A stretch of 64,000 nucleotides of DNA from Thermohalobaculum sp050330995 (lineage in GTDB: Bacteria > Pseudomonadota > Alphaproteobacteria > Rhodobacterales > Rhodobacteraceae): contig JBHJHI010000081.1 in the NCBI GenBank assembly GCA_050330995.1, positions 21,394 to 85,393 of the forward strand. Direction: 5' to 3'. The position numbers were made by a program, and so were the translations under genes. Below, piece after piece: positions 55,470 through 63,908 of this stretch. Positions within the stretch are counted from its first letter, which is position 1; the number at the start of each line of letters is the position of its first letter. The notes beneath the pieces were generated by a model. The model ran no database searches. It had not been told where the DNA came from and saw only the letters and a list, made by a program, of their open reading frames with translations.

Positions 55470-58055
55470 ATGGCCGACGCACCGAGCGACCGCCCTTACT
55501 CGCCCGATCCGCGCACGCGCCGATCGATCCGCCGCTCGCGCACGGCACTCGCGGCCGAGCGCGCCGTCCGCGCTTTCTGGCCGCTCGCCTCGACGCTCTG
55601 CCTCGCGATCGGGCTCGCGTTGTTCGGACTGTTCGAGGCGGTGGCGCCGGGCTGGCACCCGATCGCGGCCGGGCTCGCCGGCGGCGCCTGCCTCGCCGCG
55701 GCCGCCTGGGGGCTCTGGTCGTTCCGCTGGCCGAGCGAGGCCGACGCCCGCGCGCGCCTCGACGAGGCCGCGCCCGAGCGCCCGCTCGCCGTGCTCGCCG
55801 ACCGGCAGGCCTCGGGACGCGCCGACGCCTTCGCCCGCGCGGTCTGGCTCGAACACCAGCGTCGCGCCGAGGCGATCGCCCAACGCCTCGCCGCGCGTCC
55901 CGCCGATCTGAAGCTCAGCCCGCGCGACGTCTGGGCGCTGCGCCTGTTCGCACCCGTCGTGCTCGTCGCCGGCCTGATCGCCGCGGGTCCCGAGTGGCAG
56001 GCGCGGCTCGCGAGCCTGATCGCGCCCCCGGTCCCGGCCGCCGCCGAGCCGGTGGTCGCGCGCGTGCCGGTCGCCGAGGCCTGGGCGATGCCGCCGGCCT
56101 ACACCGGCGAGGGCACGATCTACCTCGACCGCGAGGCCGAGGGCTTCACCCTGCCGGAGGGCTCGCGGATCACCGTCCGCGTCACCGACCTCGACACGAC
56201 GCCGCAGGCGAGCCTGCCGGGCGTCGAGACCGAGGGCGAGGGCTTTCGCGACCTCGGCGCGGGGCTGCACGAGCTGACCGGCACGCTGCGTGCCGGCGGC
56301 CCCATCGCCGTCGAGGCGGAGGGCGAGCTGCTGGCCTCGTGGCAGATCGCCGTGATCGCCGACGACGCGCCCGAGATCGCGTTCGACGGCGAGGTGAGCG
56401 CGACCTTCGCGGGCGCCGCGGAAGTGCCGTTCCGCGCCTCGGACGACAACGGCGTGGCCTCGGCCGGGGCGGAGGTGCTGCCGACCGACGGCCTGCCCGA
56501 AGAAGGCCGCAGCCTGATCGACGGCCCGCTCGAATTCGCCCTGCCGCTGCCGATCGCGGGCGATCCGACCGAGGTGGCCGACGTCGCGGTCGAGGACGTC
56601 TCCGAGCACCCGCTCGCCGGCGGCGAGGTGGCGATGACGCTGCGCGCCGAGGACGGCGCGGGCCAGACCGGCGCGTCCGAGACCCGGATCGTGCGGCTGC
56701 CGGGGCGCCACTTCAGCCACCCGCTCGCGAAGGCGCTGGTCGAGCAGCGCCGCGCGCTCGCGCTCGACTTCGACGACGCGGCGCGCGTGCTCGACGTGGT
56801 GCAGGCGGTCACGCGCCGGCCGGAGGCGATCTTCGAGGGCAACCACGGCGCCTATCTCGCCGTGCGCACCGCGATCCGCCGCCTGGCGTTCGCGATCCCC
56901 GACGGCAGCGTCGCCGAGGCCGCGCCGGAGGTGGCCGAGCTGTTGTGGCAGGCCGCTCTCGAACTCGACGGCGGCGATCTGAACGACGCGATGGAGCGGC
57001 TGCGCGCCGCCCAGCGCGCGCTGGAGGACGCGCTCGAGAACGGCACCGAGGAGGACATCCGCCGCGCCATGGAGGAGATGCGCGCGGCGATGGACCAGTA
57101 CCTGCGCGAGTTCGCCCGCCGCGCGATGGAGGAGATGCAGGCCCAGGACCGCCAGCAGGGCCAGCAGGGTCAGCAGATGACCCGCCAGGACCTCCAGGAG
57201 ATGCTCGACGAGATGCAGCGCCGCGCCGAGAGCGGGCTGCGCGACGAGGCGCGCGACATGCTCTCGCAGCTCTCGCGGATGCTCGAGAACCTGCAGATGG
57301 GCCGCATGCAGCCCGGCGAAGGCAGCCCCGGCCAGCAGGCGATGGAGCAGCTCCAGGAGCTGATCCAGCGCCAGCGCGAACTGTCGGACCGCACCTTCGG
57401 CGAGGCGCGGCGCAACCAGCGCGAAGGCCAGCAGGGCCAGCAAGGACAGCAGGGCCAACGCGGCCAGCAAGGGCAGCAGGGTCAGCAAGGCCAGGGCCAG
57501 CAGGGTCAGCAGGGCCAGGGCGAGCAGTTCGGTCAGGGCCAGCAGGGCGGCCAGGGCCAGGGGCCGGGCGGCCTCAGCCAGGAGCAGCAGGCGCTGCGCC
57601 GGATGCTCGACGACCTTATGGGCCAGCTTCCCGGCGACGGCGAGGGCACGCGCGAGGCGCTCGACGGCGCGGGGCAGGCGATGGACGAGGCGCAACGCGA
57701 CCTCGACCGCCGCTCGCCGGGCGAGGCGGTCGACGACCAACTCGACGCGCTCGACCGTCTCGCCGAGGGCGCCGAACAGCTGATGCAGCAGCTCGAACAG
57801 CAGGGCCAGGGTCAGCAGAGCGCGCAAGGCGCCGGACGCGGCCGCGGCGAGGGGCGCGACCAGCAGCAGGCCGACCCGTTCGACCGCCCGGCCGGCCGCT
57901 ACGGTGCGATCGACGGCGACGGCACCGACGTGCCCGACCGCGCGCTGATGGACCGCGCGCGCGAGCTTCTGGAGGAGCTGCGCCGCCGTGCCGGGGAGGC
58001 GCAGCGCCCCGAGTTCGAGTTGGACTATCTGGAGCGTCTGATCGAGCGCTACTGA
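55470..58055 (+). CDS. TIGR02302/DUF4175-type large membrane protein with Gln-rich region
   Basis: An 861-aa protein of the alphaproteobacterial TIGR02302 family (function not established). Two N-terminal membrane segments (about 30-75) and one at about 155-172; then a large periplasmic part with Ig-like strands (about 190-430). This is followed by a helical region (about 500-640, DDAARVLDVVQAVTRRPEAI), a low-complexity Gln/Gly tract (about 650-705, dozens of QQGQ units) and a helical C-terminus (RARELLEELRRRAGEAQRPEFELDYLERLI) typical of the family. AAGGA lies 8 nt before the ATG. It follows lysA, as in Rhodobacterales. Confidence 0.88.
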   Translation: MADAPSDRPYSPDPRTRRSIRRSRTALAAERAVRAFWPLASTLCLAIGLALFGLFEAVAPGWHPIAAGLAGGACLAAAAWGLWSFRWPSEADARARLDEAAPERPLAVLADRQASGRADAFARAVWLEHQRRAEAIAQRLAARPADLKLSPRDVWALRLFAPVVLVAGLIAAGPEWQARLASLIAPPVPAAAEPVVARVPVAEAWAMPPAYTGEGTIYLDREAEGFTLPEGSRITVRVTDLDTTPQASLPGVETEGEGFRDLGAGLHELTGTLRAGGPIAVEAEGELLASWQIAVIADDAPEIAFDGEVSATFAGAAEVPFRASDDNGVASAGAEVLPTDGLPEEGRSLIDGPLEFALPLPIAGDPTEVADVAVEDVSEHPLAGGEVAMTLRAEDGAGQTGASETRIVRLPGRHFSHPLAKALVEQRRALALDFDDAARVLDVVQAVTRRPEAIFEGNHGAYLAVRTAIRRLAFAIPDGSVAEAAPEVAELLWQAALELDGGDLNDAMERLRAAQRALEDALENGTEEDIRRAMEEMRAAMDQYLREFARRAMEEMQAQDRQQGQQGQQMTRQDLQEMLDEMQRRAESGLRDEARDMLSQLSRMLENLQMGRMQPGEGSPGQQAMEQLQELIQRQRELSDRTFGEARRNQREGQQGQQGQQGQRGQQGQQGQQGQGQQGQQGQGEQFGQGQQGGQGQGPGGLSQEQQALRRMLDDLMGQLPGDGEGTREALDGAGQAMDEAQRDLDRRSPGEAVDDQLDALDRLAEGAEQLMQQLEQQGQGQQSAQGAGRGRGEGRDQQQADPFDRPAGRYGAIDGDGTDVPDRALMDRARELLEELRRRAGEAQRPEFELDYLERLIERY
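57395..57580 (+). repeat. Low-complexity CAGCAGGGC-type repeat tract
   Basis: Imperfect 9- and 6-bp in-frame units built on CAGCAGGGC/CAGGGC encode the Gln/Gly tract of the TIGR02302 protein. In-frame length changes would alter only the number of QQG units. Confidence 0.8.
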
Positions 58056-58198
58056 GCGTCGCCGGCCTCGCCGGGTCGGCGGGGCCGCGCGATCGGCGAC
58101 CCTCGTGCCATACGGCCGACCGGGCTCGCGAGACCGCGCGCCCGGGCGTTCATGCCGAGATCAAGGCTCGTCAGAAGACGCCGGGGAAGGACCGGCCC

Positions 58199-58219
58199 GA
58201 GGGCGCCGGAACCGCCCTC
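58199..58219. terminator. Hairpin between the TIGR02302 and zinc-ribbon genes
   Basis: A 7-bp stem GAGGGCG/CGCCCTC with a 7-nt loop in the 208-bp convergent interval; a modest candidate terminator. Confidence 0.4.
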
Positions 58220-58263
58220 GCCGACGGGACGGGCCGGCGCGGATCGCGCCCGCTCCCCCGGCC

Positions 58264-59418
58264 TCACTCCCCGCCGAACTCCTCGATCGTGGTGGCGATG
58301 CGCTCGCGCACGCGCTCGGCGAAGAGGCGGACCGCCTCGATCGCGCGCTCGACGGTCTGGACGTACTCGTCGAGCGCGGGAGCGGCGGCGGGGAAGCGCT
58401 CGGCCAGCACGTCGGCGAAGGCGTAGACCCCGCCGACGAGGGCGACGACCACGAGCATGAGGCTGAGGCCGGTCAGGAAGCCGCCGCGCGAGCCGGCGCG
58501 GTCGGCGGTCTCGCGCCGGCGCGAGCGCTTGCGGTGGCGGCGCATCAGGCCGGTGCGCGCGGCGTCCGGATCGTTCGAGCGCCGCGCCTTGGTCTCGGGG
58601 TCGATCAGCCGCTCGCGCAGCGGATCGTGAAAGTCGGGCTTGCGCGGCGGGGGCGAGGGCTCGGCGACCGGCGCCATCCGCCCGATCCCCGCCGGATCGC
58701 CGCCCGCATCGCCCTCCGTCGTCGCGCCGCCCTGCCCCGAGCCCTTCAGCTCTTCCAGCATCCGCCGGATCTCGGCCATCTGCGACTGGCGCCGATCCTC
58801 GGGGCCCGCTTCCTGCGAGGCGGCCGGCGGGGCGGCGTCGTTCTGGCCCTCGTCCGGCGCGGGCGGCGCGTCGTCGCGCACCGCCGGCGGGGGCGCGGCC
58901 TGCGGCGAGCCGGCCTCGTCCGGATCGGTCGAGGGCGCCTCCACGGGCTTCGGCGACGGGTCCGAGGGCGGGGCGGGCGCGGGTTCTCCGCGTGCGTCGC
59001 GCAGCTTCGCGAGGCGACGCCGGAAGGCGTCGGTCGAGTCGAGCGCCGGCGCGGCCGGCTCGGGAGCGCTCTCCTCTTCGTCGTGCGGACCACGCCGCCG
59101 CGCCCTGAGCGGCGCGCCCTCCGGCTCCGCCGATGCGGATGGCTCGGGCTCCTTCGAGGCGGCCCGGAACCCGGTCGCGGCGGCAGCGCCCGCGGTGGCG
59201 GCAGGCGCGGCGTCTGTGGCCGGGGACGGGGCGACGGCGGGCTGCGCGACGGGAGGTGGCGCCGCGTCGGCAGGAGGCGTCGATGCGTCGCGCCCCGGCG
59301 GCAGCGCCCGCCAGACGTTCGAGCAGGCGGCGCACTGCACCCGTCGCCCGCCCGTGCCGAGCGAGGCCAGCGGCACACGGTAGCGTGCGCCGCACGAGGG
59401 GCACTGGATTTCGGCCAT
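58264..59418 (-). CDS. MJ0042-type zinc-ribbon protein with one membrane helix
   Basis: A 384-aa protein starting MAEIQCPSCGARYRVPLASL ... VQCAACSNVWRA, an MJ0042-type zinc ribbon (CPSC/CAAC). A long Pro/Ala-rich, low-complexity cytoplasmic segment follows (about 45-250, containing QMAEIRRMLEELKG), then a basic patch (RRHRKRSRRR), one transmembrane helix (FLTGLSLMLVVVALVGGVYAF, about 320) and a helical periplasmic tail. An earlier in-frame start 20 codons upstream is possible. In Rhodobacterales this gene type lies next to ftsE-ftsX; here it is next to plsC without them. Function unknown. Confidence 0.83.
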   Translation of the reverse strand: MAEIQCPSCGARYRVPLASLGTGGRRVQCAACSNVWRALPPGRDASTPPADAAPPPVAQPAVAPSPATDAAPAATAGAAAATGFRAASKEPEPSASAEPEGAPLRARRRGPHDEEESAPEPAAPALDSTDAFRRRLAKLRDARGEPAPAPPSDPSPKPVEAPSTDPDEAGSPQAAPPPAVRDDAPPAPDEGQNDAAPPAASQEAGPEDRRQSQMAEIRRMLEELKGSGQGGATTEGDAGGDPAGIGRMAPVAEPSPPPRKPDFHDPLRERLIDPETKARRSNDPDAARTGLMRRHRKRSRRRETADRAGSRGGFLTGLSLMLVVVALVGGVYAFADVLAERFPAAAPALDEYVQTVERAIEAVRLFAERVRERIATTIEEFGGE

Positions 59419-59606
59419 GCCGCCCGCGGCGCCCGCCGCCGGCCGGCCCCGCGCCGCGCTCTGTTCCTCGCCTGCCACCCGCGCCCCCGTTCGTCCCCGT
59501 TCGCGGGCGCGACCCTATCCGAAAGCGCCGAATCTCTGCAAACGTGGCGCTCGCGCCCGCGGGCCGAGTGATCGGCCGGGCGCGGAGATCGCCGCAGGGA
59601 GGACAC

Positions 59607-60365
59607 ATGGGCACCGAGCGGGAGGGACCGCCGCGGCCGGGATCGCGTCTGCGCGACTGGGCGTTCGCGCTTGTGGCAGGGACGATCATGGGGCTCTACG
59701 GCCTCGTCGCGGCCCCCCTCGCCCTGGTCTCGGCCACCGGCTGCCGCAGGGTGATGCGCGTCTACGTCGGGACGCTGCTCGGCCTCCTGCGCCACGGCCT
59801 CGGCGTCGAGACGCAGGTGCGCGGGCGGGTGCCGGACTATCCCTGCGTGATCGCGGCCAAGCACCAGTCGCAGCTCGACGTCTACCTGTTCTTCCGCGCG
59901 CTGACGCGGCCGCGCTTCCTGATGAAAGCCTCGCTCGCGCGGGTGCCGGTGTTCGGCTACTACACCCGCCGCATCGGCTGCATCACCGTCGAGCGCGGCC
60001 AGCCCGGCGCGGCGGCGGCGGCAGTCGAGGGGTTTCGCCGTGCCGGGGGCGAGATCGGGCAGATCGTGGTCTACCCCCAGGGCACGCGCGTGGCGCCGGG
60101 GCTCGCCGCGCCCTGGAAGCGCGGCGCGGTGTTGGTGGCGGAATCGCTCGAACTGCCGGTGGTGCCGGCGGCCACCAACGCCGGGGTGTTCTGGGATCGC
60201 CACGGTCGGCTCAAGGGTCCCGGGACGGCGGTGATCGAGTTCCTGGAGCCGCTGCCGGCCGGGCTCGACATCGACGCGGCGATGGGCGAGATCGAGCGTC
60301 GGATCGAGCGGGCGTCCGACGCGCTGGTCGCCGAGGCGGGGGGCGTGCCGGCCGGGTCGGGGTAG
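59607..60365 (+). CDS. plsC: 1-acyl-sn-glycerol-3-phosphate acyltransferase
   Basis: A 252-aa acyltransferase making phosphatidic acid from lysophosphatidic acid. N-terminal membrane helix (about 20-42), block I AAKHQSQLDVYLFFRAL (HX4D, about 89), block II MKASLARVPVFGYYTRRIGCITVERG (core RRIGCITVER), block III VVYPQGTRVAPG (about 152) and block IV LPVVPAATNAG. AGGGAGG precedes the ATG. Divergent from the zinc-ribbon gene. Confidence 0.92.
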   Translation: MGTEREGPPRPGSRLRDWAFALVAGTIMGLYGLVAAPLALVSATGCRRVMRVYVGTLLGLLRHGLGVETQVRGRVPDYPCVIAAKHQSQLDVYLFFRALTRPRFLMKASLARVPVFGYYTRRIGCITVERGQPGAAAAAVEGFRRAGGEIGQIVVYPQGTRVAPGLAAPWKRGAVLVAESLELPVVPAATNAGVFWDRHGRLKGPGTAVIEFLEPLPAGLDIDAAMGEIERRIERASDALVAEAGGVPAGSG

Positions 60366-60720
60366 CCGCCTCCGGCGATGCGGCCCGGGCGGTCCTTCCG
60401 CAGTGCGCCGCTCGACCCGACGGGGTCGGAACCGGCGCTGCGGAGTGGCCGTCCGACCGATCGGATCGGTTCGGGTGCTCCGGTCGTTCGCTTTCGCGGT
60501 GCCCAAGCGTATCGCACGGGCCGGACGGCAACTCCGGCCCCGCGTCCCGTGCGTTTTCGAGATGTCCGAAGGGGCCGGCTCGGCGGGCGCCACGACGCGC
60601 CGTCGAGACGATCGGATCGACCTCGGACCGTAGAGCGTTGATTCCCTGCGTCTTCGTCGTACCCGACCGTGCCGCGGCGCGGACCGGCGGGACGGCAGAC
60701 CCCTGCCCCATTGTCAGCCG
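60366..60720. other. 355-bp interval without a recognisable gene
   Basis: Between plsC and the CheY-like regulator. Short open frames on both strands are Arg/Gly-rich without ribosome sites. It presumably carries the promoter of the regulator gene; no clear hexamer pair seen. Confidence 0.45.
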
Positions 60721-61107
60721 ATGGATCGGACCGACGCCCTGATGGAACAGTCAGTCTCGTGGCGCCTGCTCGTCGTCGAGGACCAGGCGATGATCGCGAT
60801 GTTGCTCTGCGACATGCTCGACGAGCTCGGCCATATCGTCGTCGGCCCGGCGGCGCGGGTCGAGTTCGCGCTCGCGTTGCTCGGAGCCGGGACGATCGAC
60901 GGGGCGATCCTCGACGCCAACCTCGACGGCCACTCCTCGGCGCCGGTCGCGCGGGCGCTGGAGCGGCGCGGGCTCCCCTATCTCGTCGCCTCCGGCTACG
61001 GCGACGCGGAACTGCGCCAGCTCGGCTTCGAGGGAAAGGCGATCGGCAAGCCGTTTCGTCAGAACGAACTCGCCCTGGCGCTGGAGACGGTGATGACCTC
61101 CCGCTAG
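60721..61107 (+). CDS. Single-domain CheY-like response regulator
   Basis: A 128-aa receiver domain only: acidic residues Glu20-Asp21 (LLVVEDQAMIAML), phospho-acceptor Asp65 (GAILDANLDG), Ser91 (LVASGYGD) and Lys110 (AIGKPF). The pattern resembles the stand-alone receivers paired with HWE/HisKA2-type kinases in alphaproteobacteria. No kinase or output gene is adjacent. An internal start at residue 8 (MEQSVSW) is possible. Confidence 0.9.
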   Translation: MDRTDALMEQSVSWRLLVVEDQAMIAMLLCDMLDELGHIVVGPAARVEFALALLGAGTIDGAILDANLDGHSSAPVARALERRGLPYLVASGYGDAELRQLGFEGKAIGKPFRQNELALALETVMTSR

Positions 61108-61195
61108 CGCGCTTTCCGGCCCGGGCGAAACGCTCGGGCGTCGCGGGACCGCGCGGGGACGCGCGGCCCGGCCCCGTCGGGCCGGACCGCGCTCC

Positions 61196-61221
61196 GAGGG
61201 CGGCACCGGCGCGCCGCCCTC
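61196..61221. terminator. Bidirectional hairpin between the CheY-like and binding-protein genes
   Basis: A perfect 9-bp stem GAGGGCGGC/GCCGCCCTC with an 8-nt loop between convergent genes; a second GC stem (GGCCCG...CGGGCC) lies just before it. Confidence 0.6.
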
Positions 61222-61242
61222 GCCGTCACGCGCGGGTTCGGC

Positions 61243-62799
61243 TCAGGCCATCCACCAGCGCTCGACCCAGCGCCCGCCGTCGAGCGCCCAGTTGGCCGCG
61301 ACCTCGGGGCCGTGCTGCACCTTGTCGGCCATGGCGTAGACGTAGTTGGCGAAGCCCCAGACGATCGCGCCGCCCTGGTCCTTCACGATCGTCTGCATCT
61401 CGGCGTACATCTCGGCGCGCCTGGCCTCGTCGGTCTCGCCGCGCGCCTCGACCAGCAGCTTGTCGAAGCGCTCGTTGTCGAAGTTGGTGTCGTTCCAGTT
61501 CGCCCCCGACTGGTAGGCCTGGGTGAACATCCAGTCGCAGGTCGGCCGCCCGCCCCAGTAGCAGGCGCACCATGGCTTCTTCATCCAGACGTTCGACCAG
61601 TAGCCGTCGGCCGGCGTGCGTTCGACGCGCATGTTGATGCCGGCCTGCGCGAGCTGCTCCTGCATCAGCACCGAGGCGTCGACTGCGCCGGCATAGGCCG
61701 CGTCGGCGGCCGAGAGCACCAGCTCCTCGCCCGAGTAGCCCGCCTTCTGCAGGTGGTGCTTGGCGCGGTCGAGGTCCTGGGTGCGCTGCTCCAGCTCGGC
61801 GTGGAACGGCACCGACGGCGCGATCGGGTGGTCGTTGCCGACCTGGCCGTGCCCGCGCAGGATCTTCTGCACCAGCTCCTCGCGGTCGAGCGCGTACTTC
61901 ACCGCGAGGCGCAGGTCGTTGTTGTCGTAGGGCGCGACGTTGGTGAGCATCGGCGCGGTGTAGTGCAGGAAGCCGGTCTCCTCCTCGACGCGCACGCCGG
62001 GGCGGCGCTGGAGCAGGTGCACCGTCTTCAGATCGACGCGCGAGATGAAATCGACCTCGCCGGAAGCGACCGCGTTCTGACGCGCCGCCGCGTCGGGGAC
62101 GTAGAGGATCTCGATCTCGTCGAAGTGGCCGCGGCCCTCCTTCCAGTAGTCGTCGCGGCGGCGGAGCACCGTGCGCACGCCGGGCTCGAAGCTCTCGAGC
62201 GTGTAGCCGCCAGAGCCGACGAAATCCTGCCAGTTCGGGCCGTTCTCGCCCGCCGGCATCAGGATCAGGTGGTAGTCGGCCATCAGGTAGGGAAAGTCGG
62301 CGTTCGGCCCGTCGAGGGTGAAGGTGACGGCGTTGTCGCCCTTCTTGGCCATCTCCCGGATCGGGCCGACCACGTCCTTGGCCGCCGACTTCGAGTCCTC
62401 GCCGCGATGGTGCTGGATCGAGGCGATCACGTCGTCGGCGGTCAGTTTCTTGCCGTCCGTGAAGGTCACGCCGTCGCGCAGGCGGAAGGTCCACTCGGAG
62501 GCGTCGTCGGAGGCTTCCCAGCTCTCGGCCGCATCGCCCGCCAGCTCGCCGTTCGGCGCGATCTCGGTCAGCGTCGAGTGCGTCGCGAAGCCGACCGAGA
62601 TCATGTAGATGTCGGTCCAGGTCTGCGGGTCGAGGCTGTCGGAGGTCGAGCCCTCGGCGATCGCGGCGCGGATGCGCCCGCCCTTCTTCGGCTCGCTCTG
62701 CGCGAAGGCCGGCTTGGCGAGGCCGGCGGCGAGCCCGAGCGCGGCGGTGCCTTCGAGGAAGCGCCGGCGATGCATGGCCGGTCCGGTCAGCAGGGTCAT
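61243..62799 (-). CDS. Tat-exported peptide/nickel-type ABC substrate-binding protein
   Basis: A 518-aa family-5 (DppA/OppA-like) periplasmic binding protein. Twin-arginine signal (HRRRFLEGTAALGLAAGLAKPAFA), then GGRIRAAIAEGSTSDSLDPQ and the family block WTFRLRDGVTFTDGKKLTADDVIASIQ (core FRLRDGVTFTDG, about 122). C-terminal lobe residues include CACYWGGRPTCDWMF. AGGAGAG precedes the ATG. Permease and ATPase genes are not adjacent in this window, so it is an orphan component or the transporter lies elsewhere. Substrate unknown. Confidence 0.93.
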   Translation of the reverse strand: MTLLTGPAMHRRRFLEGTAALGLAAGLAKPAFAQSEPKKGGRIRAAIAEGSTSDSLDPQTWTDIYMISVGFATHSTLTEIAPNGELAGDAAESWEASDDASEWTFRLRDGVTFTDGKKLTADDVIASIQHHRGEDSKSAAKDVVGPIREMAKKGDNAVTFTLDGPNADFPYLMADYHLILMPAGENGPNWQDFVGSGGYTLESFEPGVRTVLRRRDDYWKEGRGHFDEIEILYVPDAAARQNAVASGEVDFISRVDLKTVHLLQRRPGVRVEEETGFLHYTAPMLTNVAPYDNNDLRLAVKYALDREELVQKILRGHGQVGNDHPIAPSVPFHAELEQRTQDLDRAKHHLQKAGYSGEELVLSAADAAYAGAVDASVLMQEQLAQAGINMRVERTPADGYWSNVWMKKPWCACYWGGRPTCDWMFTQAYQSGANWNDTNFDNERFDKLLVEARGETDEARRAEMYAEMQTIVKDQGGAIVWGFANYVYAMADKVQHGPEVAANWALDGGRWVERWWMA

Positions 62800-62877
62800 G
62801 TCGCTCTCCTGTCGTGGTTTTTGGTTGACGACTAATAACCATGCGCGCGCCCTAGGGTCCACGGCGTTGTCCCGTCG

Positions 62878-63287
62878 TCAGCGCTCGCGGCGCTGCCGGG
62901 GCCGTGCCTCGGAAAGCGTCGTCGCAAGGCGACGGTCGCGCGCGAGCCGGATGCCAGGCCAGCCTTCGGACCGCCACGGCCGCGTCACCGCGAAGCGCGG
63001 CTTGGCCGCGATTACCCGCCCGAGCGGGTCGAGGTCGAGTTCGGGAGATACGTCGCCGCCGGGTCGAGCGGCAGCATTGCCGGCAGATACCAGTGGACGA
63101 TGCAACGGTCGAACACGAGCAGCCGCGCCGTGTCGGACAGGCCGATCCCGAGCCTTGCGACCGCGGGGACGAGCGCCAGCACAACCACAAGCCGTCCGAC
63201 CCGCCGGCGCGCCAGAACGGCGAGGCTGAGGGTCGTGAGCCGCCCTGCCCGCTCGCCCGTCACGACGACCCGTCCGAGCCCATTCAC
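62878..63287 (-). pseudogene. Truncated, frameshifted membrane-protein remnant
   Basis: A coding-like, GC-rich segment whose 5' part encodes a hydrophobic stretch (RLVVVLALVPAVARLGIGL) and DRCIVHWYLPAMLPLDPAATYLP. One base back at a CCC run (63043-63045 area) the frame continues as ELDLDPLGRVIAAKPRF ... GWPGIRLARDRRLATTLSEARP to a TGA at 62878. The N-terminal part is missing because AT-rich DNA begins at about 63290. It looks like the C-terminal end of a polytopic membrane protein that was cut by the island; I cannot name the family. Confidence 0.45.
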
Positions 63288-63332
63288 CTTACTATTCCAA
63301 GCCTCTGCACATCTAAGAAACTAGATTTCTTG

Positions 63333-63360
63333 TTGACACCTATGGCTTTCTCGCTAGAGT
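63333..63360 (+). promoter_or_regulatory. Sigma70-like promoter of the sulfotransferase gene
   Basis: Perfect -35 TTGACA (63333-63338), 16-bp spacer, -10-like TAGAGT (63355-63360), 41 bp before the ATG in AT-rich DNA. Confidence 0.5.
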
Positions 63361-63401
63361 AATTCAAGAATCCATGCAGACTCGAAGGGGCGCTACATAA
63401 A

Positions 63402-63908
63402 ATGCATAACATAGAACATCTCCTGATAAGAGATATTGACAATAAGTCAGTAGCAACGAAGATGGACAGGGGAGATATACCAAAGTCCATATTAGATATT
63501 CCCGTTGTTGCTCATGTTGGCCCCCACAAGACTGGCACCACATGGTTCCAGAAACAATTTTTGAAGAAATCAAGTGATATAGTATACGAAGACAATGTTG
63601 ATCTTAGCCATCATGCTTTCATTACACCTGATATTGGAAGCTTCAATGGAGATTATGCTAGAGATGTATTTAGCAGTTGCTTGAGGAGAGCGCACGAAAC
63701 TGGAAAGCCGCTCGTTATCTCGGACGAGGCGCTGGGCGGTCGTCCCTTCGGGCAGCGTCATATTCGCGAAATCACGGCATTGAGAATACATCAAACATTT
63801 CCACAAGCAAGAATAATACTAACGATAAGAGAGCAGTGCTCGCTGATTGGCTCTATGTACGTATCTGCTCACCCAGCTGGCTTCAGGCCGTCTGAACGGT
63901 GGGTCTGA
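63402..63908 (+). CDS. Sulfotransferase-like protein, 3' end replaced by mobile DNA
   Basis: The first about 155 codons encode a P-loop sulfotransferase N-terminus: VVAHVGPHKTGTTWFQKQFL (the PAPS 5'-phosphosulfate loop, about 35-54) and a 3'-phosphate-type region RIILTIREQCSLIGSMYVS (about 137-155). The rest of the domain is missing: at about 63870 the sequence switches to high-GC DNA, and the frame ends AHPAGFRPSERWV inside the adjacent element. AT-rich codons show acquisition, probably with surface-polysaccharide genes. Non-functional as it stands (inference). Confidence 0.75.
   Translation: MHNIEHLLIRDIDNKSVATKMDRGDIPKSILDIPVVAHVGPHKTGTTWFQKQFLKKSSDIVYEDNVDLSHHAFITPDIGSFNGDYARDVFSSCLRRAHETGKPLVISDEALGGRPFGQRHIREITALRIHQTFPQARIILTIREQCSLIGSMYVSAHPAGFRPSERWV

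Noticed and set aside
57395..57580. CRISPR-like array in the CAG/GGC repeat tract
   Set aside because: Units are 6-9 bp, in-frame and within a coding region; no spacer structure.
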